Shown here piece after piece: positions 16,484-22,394 of a stretch of 22,394 nucleotides of DNA. The first letter of the stretch is position 1, and the number at the start of each line of letters is the position of its first letter. The translations under genes and the position numbers were made by a program. The notes below the pieces were generated by a model. The model worked only from the letters and a program-made list of their open reading frames with translations, had not been told where the DNA came from and ran no database searches. The DNA lies in NCBI GenBank assembly GCA_963556145.1, contig CAUVYJ010000024.1, forward strand, positions 1 to 22,394, given 5' to 3'. Origin of the DNA: Hygrocybe punicea (Eukaryota; Basidiomycota; Agaricomycetes; Agaricales; Hygrophoraceae).

Positions 16484-18167
16484 ATGTTTCCAAACTTTTC
16501 AAGATATGCACTGATCGTTGTCACCGTGCTCCTTCTCTTATCCTCCGTTCTAGTCTCTGGTCAGTCCATGTATATTGCTCCTTATTATCCTCGAACTAGA
16601 TTTCTCCTTTCACCAGCCTGCAGTGCCCCGCCAAGGCCACTCAAGAGTCTCGCACATCCCTCCACCATCTCCCTCGAAATTATCCCCTGACACCCACATA
16701 ACCACCTCTCCCAGCGCTCCAATGTTCTCCGGCATGACGACACATTTCGTCTCGTCCTATCTGCACTTGCACCCAAACGACCACCTCGTCCACCCTGCAG
16801 CACGCGTCAATGTCTACCACCCTGTATCCGGGGGCCATTCCCAACTCATACGCTCCAGGCCCCTGCTGCATGAGTCTGTCAAGGCATACTGGGGCAAGGT
16901 CATACATAGTGCGCATTCGCGAGAAGATGCTGCTGGGGTCCTCCCTCGGTTCGCGGACGAATCAGTTTTGGGTTGGGCGCGCATCATGGTACATAATCAA
17001 GGTGACACCGACGTCGCAGTCGCACCAGTGTTCAAGGGCGCATTCACTGTGAGTGGCGTGATGCACACCATCGTGACCAGAGACAACTCCCTGCGCCACG
17101 AGCATCCCCGCGATCCGGAACTCAGAGATGTGTCTGAGGACACCGATGTGTCGCTTGTGATTTGGCATGACTCAGACGTGATGACCGTGCTGGAGGAGCA
17201 GGCTTTTGGAACCTTGGCTGCTACTTCGTATCTTCCCCATCCCTGTGGCCATGACCACCTCTCGTACAACACGGATCCGCTGCTGAATCCAACCCTACGG
17301 AAACAACCTGTGAAAGACTTGTGGTACGATCCTTTCAACATATTAGATCCACTGGAGAGGGGTGATGACGTGATGAGTGGGAGTTCTGGAGCAACGTGAG
17401 CATTGTTAATTCCCTGCACGCAGTTATCCTAAGCTTTTTTCACAGATACGTGGATTCTATTGGTAACACTGCAGGATGTCCGAGAAGTCAGAAAGTGTTT
17501 TTGTGGTTTTCGTCGGAAGTTTACAAGTGAAAGCTTATATGCGCTAGGTGTATATGGGTGTCACTGCAGACTGCGAATATACCACACTACATGGATCGCA
17601 AATGAATGCTACCAAACTGTCTGGAATTCCGCTAGTGCTTTATACAAGGTAATATTACTCTTAATTGTCATCCTTCACTGGACTCATCATTTTGGTTCAC
17701 GCCAGTCAACTTTCAAGGTCAGTCTCGGCATAATCGACCTCCAAATTCATAACCAAACGTGAGTGTCTTTGTCTTCCGTATCCTCCCCCATGTCGTCACC
17801 ACACAATTAGATGTCCGAATCCCATCACTCCATGGAACGTCGACTGCAGCTCCGTCACCCTCAACAATCGTCTTTCCTTGTTCTCACAGTGGAGAGGGGA
17901 TAAAGGTGATGATGGTGCTGGGCTATGGCACCTCATGAGTGGCTGTCCAACTGGTTCAGAGGTGGGTATTGCGTGGCTTTCAACACTGTACGTTATCCTC
18001 TGGCGACTGCGTTCGTTACTGTCTTGAATTTGCCAACATTTCACAGATGCCAATACACATCATCCGGGACAGCACCTTCAGTGGTGTCTGGTACCAGGGT
18101 CTCGACTGCTGGGCGTGTAGAGTGGCAAGTCGTGGCGCATGAAATCGGTCATAATTTTGGTGCAATT
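16484..18167 (+). pseudogene. ADAM-type (reprolysin) metalloprotease, truncated inside the zinc motif
   Basis: A signal-anchor start (MFPNFSRYALIVVTVLLLLS) opens exon 1 (16484-16559). Further exons at about 16617-17395, 17446-17494, 17548-17648, 17706-17758, 17811-17987 and 18047-18167 are joined by GT-AG introns of about 50-60 bp. The prodomain carries RLVLSA ... LHLHPNDHLVHPAARVNVYH and GWARIMVHNQGDTDVAVAPV; the catalytic part has [64 protein letters not shown] and EWQVVAHEIGHNFGAI. ADAMs are secreted or membrane zinc endopeptidases; the motif is HEXXHXXGXXH(D). The last exon ends at GAI before GTGGGT, so the third histidine would be in the next exon, which is missing. A TGA in the prodomain (about 16688), a frameshift near 16762 and others near 17620 show it is a pseudogene. 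Confidence 0.85.
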
Positions 18168-18213
18168 GTGGGTCATCTGTATTTCCACAAACTATTTTCA
18201 CCACTAGTCCCCT

Positions 18214-19741
18214 CTAACGTCCCTGTTTAGCAAACCAACCTGCAGGTTTTCCTTCAAGATGTTCCATCACTTTCTTGTGTGTAAAATGGACCCATGCTAC
18301 GCGTCCAGGAGTACATTGGTCAGTGGGTAACCTTGGGAGAGGTTCCCACCGACTAATACCATGGAAAAGATAAGGCGAACGAAAGATGACTATGTCACCA
18401 GGTTTATAACTATAAAATAGTTAGTTATCAATGGAAATAATTAGCAGAATAAACTACTTACAGAAGACAAAGATTCAAATCCGGAAGGTATAAATGTCCT
18501 CCAGTAAATGCACCACCACATGTAATGACACACAACTCCCAGTCAGATTCGTCAAGATGAACACCAACTTGAAGCTTCCACACAGTTGCCATGCCTAGAA
18601 AAGGCCGGTCATTGAGTTCTTGAAACCATCGTCCTGCTGCAGCTGCCCGAATAAGTTTGGCATGTATAGCTGGAACTGTTGCTTTCAGCAAATGATTCAA
18701 ATATTTTGCTTGCATGGAATTAGCCTGAAGATATTGCCGCCCATTCATATGCCGAGTAACACTTCCAGCCCCCATGAGATCGCCTGAGGGTAGGGGCCCT
18801 AAATCCTGTCACATATGCAAAATTAGTGTTAAAGTCAAATAATTGTATAAAATTGAATACCTCATGTGCCTGTTCATACCAGCACTCCACATCATGCCTT
18901 AGTCCAACTTGTTCAGTCATATCTGCCTCATATATTGGATCTGAGTAGTGATCTAAAAAATGTAAATCGCTTGAAAAATGATCAAACTATCCACAAACTG
19001 TATTTAGGTTCCATCTCTTCATCTGACAAGTCATCATAATCCATAAAAGGGTAATCGACGTTGGCCTGGTGCCTCTTGTCTCCATCAATGGGTGGATGAG
19101 CGACGGTGAGTTTAGCCATAGAATCTTGTGTTTGCTGTAACATGTACTGTTGTTCATAATCCTTGAAAATACTTAGAATTCTAACTTGAAGTTATAGGAC
19201 GGATACTTACTTGAAATCCATCTTGAAGTACTTTCCCGCCGTCCTCATGCTGGCCAGCATAAATCACCAACCATTCTGGATTTTCAGAAACGTCCTCCAC
19301 CCATTTACCTGAAAGACTCCTGGGAGTTATCCCAGAGGCCTCCATCTCTCTCATCTTCTTCTCCGCAGCCGCCTGAACCGTTGGAGTGATTGTTCGTTTG
19401 CGGAGGTCATCAAGGCGTACGCCGGAACAAACAGCTGGGTGAAACAGAATAAATCCAGTGGTTAACAGTGGCTGACAGAAGTGCAACATATATGATCACA
19501 CCGGGCGATCTTTCGATAAACTGTTTGAACAGATTCGCCCTCCGATTGAAGAATCTTGTTTCTCGAGCTTCACCTTTTTTGTCGTTTGGATTCTTGGATC
19601 TATATAGTCGGTAACGAGAAACCTTCGGTCCGTGGACACTTGGAATCAAGGACGATGTTACGGATCGCTTCTGCAGCGGGCTCCGGCAACAATCAACTTA
19701 ACAGGGGATCGGCTTCCAGAGGGGAGAACAGCAGCTTTCAT
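18214..19741 (-). CDS. Tet/JBP-like 2-oxoglutarate/Fe(II) oxygenase, 398 aa, seven exons
   Basis: Spliced minus-strand model: 19741-19662, 19599-19502, 19434-19211, 19161-18999, 18952-18861, 18805-18462 and 18409-18214. Exon lengths sum to 1197 nt, exactly 399 codons, and all introns are GT-AG. The start MKAAVLPSGSRSPVKLIVAG is the only ATG giving an in-frame first exon. Residues 1-130 are charged and possibly helical; 135-220 is a linker with an acidic stretch (MDYDDLSDEEMEP). The double-stranded beta-helix core has WKLQVGVHLDESDWELCVIT with the iron ligands H302 and D304, then GGAFTGGHLYLPDLNL, YKPGDIVIFRSPYLFH with distal ligand H350, and CTPGRVAWVHFTHK with R370 as expected 2-oxoglutarate anchor. 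I recognise the Tet_JBP family, which oxidises modified bases such as 5-methylcytosine in some members and is expanded in mushrooms, partly with KDZ transposons. Substrate here is unproven; a different small-molecule oxygenase is possible. Confidence 0.82.
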
Positions 19742-20533
19742 TGTTGCTTACAGCTAAGACAACACTGCTAAGAAGGGGGGGTTAAGGTCTAATGTCATTG
19801 CGAGCCGTGGGGGTTACCCAAAACAAGATGAGTCTGCCCCAAGAACCAGACTAAACGTAAAGAAAGGAAAAGAAGAAAAAGTCCGAACCAACAACAAGAA
19901 CAGTATATATAGTGACTGGTCTTGAGGGGAGGTAAATAGAAATACAACCATGAAGCCATAACATGTCCAACTCTACCATGTGTTCACCATGAGGCGCACA
20001 TGAGGCGTCCTCATGTCGATGTTCTCGCGATCCAACTGGAGGCCCGGGTGTCATTGAGGGAGAGGTGAGGTCCAGATGACTCGGATGATTTGTCATCGGA
20101 TCATGTGATGTGCAGAATTGCCTATTTGGGGTCTACACTTGCTGTAACAAGCAAGTGTGCAATCTAGCAAGTGCATTGCACGGTCGGGTCGAAGATGGGT
20201 ATCATCCAGTGTGGGATTGGTGATGAGAATGTCTTGAGGTGGTGTGGATGTAGTGGCAAGGTTTGCATGAAAGAAAACAAAGGAATGTGTGGAAGGAAAA
20301 CCAACTAGGACGGTGGGCTAGTCGAGGTCAGACATGTGAACAGCACAAGCTGTACCGGATGACGATGTCTGTGTTGATGACGTATCGAGGAGCGATGTCT
20401 TGTCCTGTTTGTGGAACAAGAAGGTCCACTTGATGTCGGTATTCGTCCAAGAAAGGGTATCATTGTAAACGAGTGTGGGAGGTATCGAGATCATGATGGA
20501 AAAGGATAAATGAACGTGGGTCCAGGTGTCGAG
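19742..20533. other. Upstream region of the oxygenase gene; no gene seen
   Basis: Holds the likely promoter of the oxygenase gene: TATATATA at about 19904-19911 lies some 165 bp upstream of its ATG. A perfect hairpin (20135-20158) is described separately. The remainder is GTGTGG/ATGTC-rich non-coding DNA without recognisable features. Confidence 0.4.
20135..20158. repeat. Perfect 9-bp hairpin with a third half-site
   Basis: ACACTTGCT (20135-20143), loop GTAACA, AGCAAGTGT (20150-20158); a further AGCAAGTGCA follows at about 20167. It could be a paired binding site for a dimeric regulator between the divergent minus-strand genes, or chance. Confidence 0.6.
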
Positions 20534-20827
20534 TCATGGCACGACTGACAAGCTGTGGGAACAAGTTGTCGGGTACTGCATTGAAGCGGTGTCGTGCGAA
20601 CAATATGCGATGGGGGTTGGTTCACTGTTTGGGAAGTCGTATGGTCTGTGGTCGAAGTCTAAAAGAGTATGCTCCGGCGATGGTCGGATTAGAGAGAACA
20701 GTGAAATGTCTTGTGATCGGGGATTGTCCAGAGTTCGCATGCAGGTGAGGAATGTCGTCGGATCGTCAGGGAGGATAATGGTGGGCACAGGGTATGAATA
20801 TGGAAACCAAATATCCGGGAATGGCAA
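20534..20827 (-). other. Open frame possibly continuing the small membrane protein
   Basis: 97 codons open on the minus strand, PFPDIWFPYSYPVPTIILPD ... DNPRSQDISLFSLIRPSPEH ... YPTTCSHSLSVVP. Composition is proline/serine/aromatic-rich. It is in a different frame from the membrane protein at 20831-21001, so an intron would be needed to join them; a convincing acceptor was not fixed. It may be chance. Confidence 0.25.
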
Positions 20828-20830
20828 TTG

Positions 20831-21001
20831 TCAATTACGTGTCGATATATTGTCGAGGTGGAAGTCAGAAGTATCAATGGCGGAAGGGTTTCGGTGCCGA
20901 TGCCAAAGATAGATCATAACAAGGTAGAAACCGATCAGGAAAGTGATGGCGATGCTGCCAATGATAATTACGGTAATGAGCTGTTTCGGGAGTACAGCCA
21001 T
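20831..21001 (-). CDS. Small single-pass membrane protein, 56 aa
   Basis: ATG at 21001, preceded by CACA. The translation MAVLPKQLITVIIIGSIAIT, then FLIGFYLVMIYLWHRHRNPS is a single hydrophobic helix (residues about 8-32) followed by a basic WHRHR stop-transfer and a short polar tail (AIDTSDFHLDNISTRN). The tail's last codons AC/GTAATT could also be a splice donor leading into the open frame at 20534-20827 on the same strand (PFPDIWFPYSYPVPTIILPD ...), which is proline- and serine-rich like a cytoplasmic tail. An in-frame ATG 22 codons upstream (21067) exists but adds Ser/Phe-rich sequence. Family not recognised; topology would be N-out or N-in type III by the positive-inside rule (basic residues C-terminal, so C-terminus cytoplasmic). 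Confidence 0.5.
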   Translation of the reverse strand: MAVLPKQLITVIIIGSIAITFLIGFYLVMIYLWHRHRNPSAIDTSDFHLDNISTRN

Positions 21002-21069
21002 TGTGATCGGTTTGTCGTGGGATAGCGTAAACAAGATATCAAAGGGAAAAGACAATGTCGGTGACATCC

Positions 21070-21717
21070 GTCAGCAAGGAGACTATTTGGGTACAACGAG
21101 GTCACGTGGATATGTCCATGGTCGGTCTGGATTGTTCTAGAAGGTGGGACAAAAAGAGAACAAGAACAAGAAAGTACAAGGATGTCCGAATGAAGAAACA
21201 ATGACATCGAAACAAAGACGAAGGACAAAATGAAATAAAAAAGGAAGGTGGCAGTGTAGAATCGTCATGGTAGGTATTGGAATGGGCATCGGGGTCGGAA
21301 GTGGAGTTGGAAATGTAACAGACGACTTTGCTGAAGGTAAGGGTATTTGGCCACTCCGTGTGTTGTGAACACGAGAACCTTTAATGACCTGGTTCGGACT
21401 TAGCTAACAGTGCTGTATGGCTACCTGAATAAAGAGAAAGACATACCTTTGGCCTCTTGCCAGCCGTTGCTTTAGTTTTAACCATTTTCCTAGTGTAGAT
21501 CAATTGGCGTTCGATCAATTGGTGTTCGATGTCGTTCAACTAAGAAAATTGGTGTTTCAACAGACTCAGAAAATACCATCACTGAAACTTATAGAAACAG
21601 TGCGCACCAGAAGGATATCAAGGAAAATATCTGAAGGTTGGGAAAACCGTTAAAATTTAAGGGCGATCACTTGCTGCAGAACACAGGATGGGTTGGTAAG
21701 GGGTGACCTTCTAGGAG
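21070..21717. other. No supported gene
   Basis: Presumed upstream region of the minus-strand membrane protein gene, AAGAA-rich at 21150-21240. The only structure is a short tandem repeat at 21498-21537. Confidence 0.4.
21498..21537 (+). repeat. 15-bp tandem repeat
   Basis: GATCAATTGGCGTTC and GATCAATTGGTGTTC follow each other directly, then a shortened GATGTCGTTC. AAAATTGGTGTTTC recurs 15 bp further on. Confidence 0.75.
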
Positions 21718-22259
21718 TTGAGTTCGCCATACATTGAGACCAGCCAGGTACATACCTTATGCCTGAGCGAGCCTGCCAGTGGACGTCTTGAAGATATGAA
21801 CTTAACAGAACCGCGCGAGCAATTGCAACACGTGATTGACGAGTACAAGAAAACTGGTGGCTGCTTGCCGGGTCGTGGGCAAGTACATCAAGTTCTCAGT
21901 TATGGGGGTACACGTCTTTTTATATCTCTACTTGAATATACTCACTATTTTTTCAACCGTCAGCCACCTATTTCCATCAATCGCAATACTACTACTAGTT
22001 CACTACTCCACACGCTCCATCTATCGAGTCCATTATTGCTTGGCTGTTCCGCTCTCAATTTGCTATTCATTCGAGGGTTGACTGGAGTCCGAGTAAGTCA
22101 GGTTTTTAGACCATTAGAGATTCTTCTGATTTTAAGAAATTCCCATCCGAAGGCTGCGGTACCTTCCTTCTACCAGATCCTGTTCATGACAAACCTTCAT
22201 CGATCCTCTCGCTGTTCCTCAACAACTTTTCGCATCTTGACCTTGCATAATTTTTGACC
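21718..22259 (+). promoter_or_regulatory. Probable 5' region of the gene starting at 22260
   Basis: The plus strand is open here for 179 codons but the translation is Leu/Ser-rich and looks non-coding after the first third. From 21950 to 22259 the plus strand is pyrimidine-rich (CTACTACTAG, CTCCACACGC, CCTTCCTTCT, TCCTCTCGCTGTTCCTC), typical of a fungal promoter and 5' leader. A short coding-like stretch (EPREQLQHVIDEYKKTGGCL, about 21805-21870) could be part of an unrelated exon. Confidence 0.35.
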
Positions 22260-22394
22260 ATGGCATACACCACCGGCAGAGTACATAAGGACGTCGTCGT
22301 CAGCTCCAAGCTCAAGCCTCTGACGTCGGGTCTGCATCCCTGCAGTGCCAACTCCCACAATGTCTCGGGTAAAACTCTCCCCGTCGGTGGATTT
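22260..22394 (+). CDS. N-terminal part of an unrecognised gene, runs off the window
   Basis: ATG at 22260 in a good context (GACCATGGC) after a pyrimidine-rich leader. The frame stays open for all 45 codons to the window end: MAYTTGRVHKDVVVSSKLKP, LTSGLHPCSANSHNVSGKTL, PVGGF. Codon use is GC3-biased (GTC, CTC, AAG, ACC), unlike the decayed genes around it and suggesting an expressed gene. No family can be called from this length. Confidence 0.6.
   Translation, partial: MAYTTGRVHKDVVVSSKLKPLTSGLHPCSANSHNVSGKTLPVGGF

Noticed and set aside
19410..19649. Single-exon reading of the oxygenase N-terminus starting at a TTG near 19649
   Set aside because: Splicing 19661-19600 out joins an upstream ATG exon in frame and makes the total exactly 399 codons, a better model.
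1..22394. CRISPR array, rRNA genes, replication origin
   Set aside because: No regularly spaced repeats with unique spacers and no rRNA-like sequence; fungal origins cannot be called from sequence alone.

Overview
This window looks like a gene-poor, repeat-rich stretch of a basidiomycete (Agaricomycete) nuclear genome. The evidence is short GT-AG introns (about 39-64 bp, one with a CTAAC branch-point-like box) and several protein families I recognise from mushroom genomes: 45-residue TPR arrays, the 'GDVG' hypothetical family, ADAM metalloproteases and Tet/JBP-like oxygenases. All family assignments are from memory of family patterns; no search was run.

Most of the window is a graveyard of broken genes. 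From left to right on the minus strand there are a frameshifted TPR array (290-1700), an orphan copy of an exon (1821-1928), an unrecognised gene split over three or more frames (1983-3174), an unrecognised 206-codon ORF (3441-4061) and a GDVG-family gene with recognisable introns but two frame breaks (4299-5596). At 6034-7617 two gene tails converge: the biotin-carrier end of a methylcrotonyl-CoA-carboxylase-like protein (plus) and the C-terminus of exocyst subunit EXO84 (minus). At 9320-9997 lies a piece of Mediator subunit MED14. These last fragments keep introns, so they are DNA-level duplicates and not retrocopies. Between them are MITE-like inverted repeats, microsatellites and a near-perfect 64-bp-arm palindrome (10110-10256).

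The most striking structure is at 12079-14528: two apparently identical 155-bp LTRs (TG...CA) in a 4-bp GCGT target duplication, with a tRNA-like primer binding site, a polypurine tract and one intact minus-strand ORF of 586 codons. There is no reverse transcriptase or integrase. The protein carries eight glycines at exact 4-residue spacing, a disordered region with repeated TQT-like motifs and a conserved-looking C-terminal motif. The element sits inside an older TIR element (12038-14734). It is the best candidate here for something undescribed: a young non-autonomous LTR element carrying a non-Gag/Pol gene.

The right third holds two broken conserved-family fragments (14957-16442), an ADAM protease pseudogene (16484-18167) cut off inside its zinc-binding signature, and immediately next to the cut a convergent, apparently intact seven-exon gene (18214-19741) for a 398-residue Tet/JBP-like 2-oxoglutarate/Fe(II) oxygenase with all expected metal and co-substrate residues. 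A small single-pass membrane protein (20831-21001) and the first 45 codons of a gene running off the window (22260-22394) complete it. No rRNA, convincing tRNA or CRISPR array was seen.
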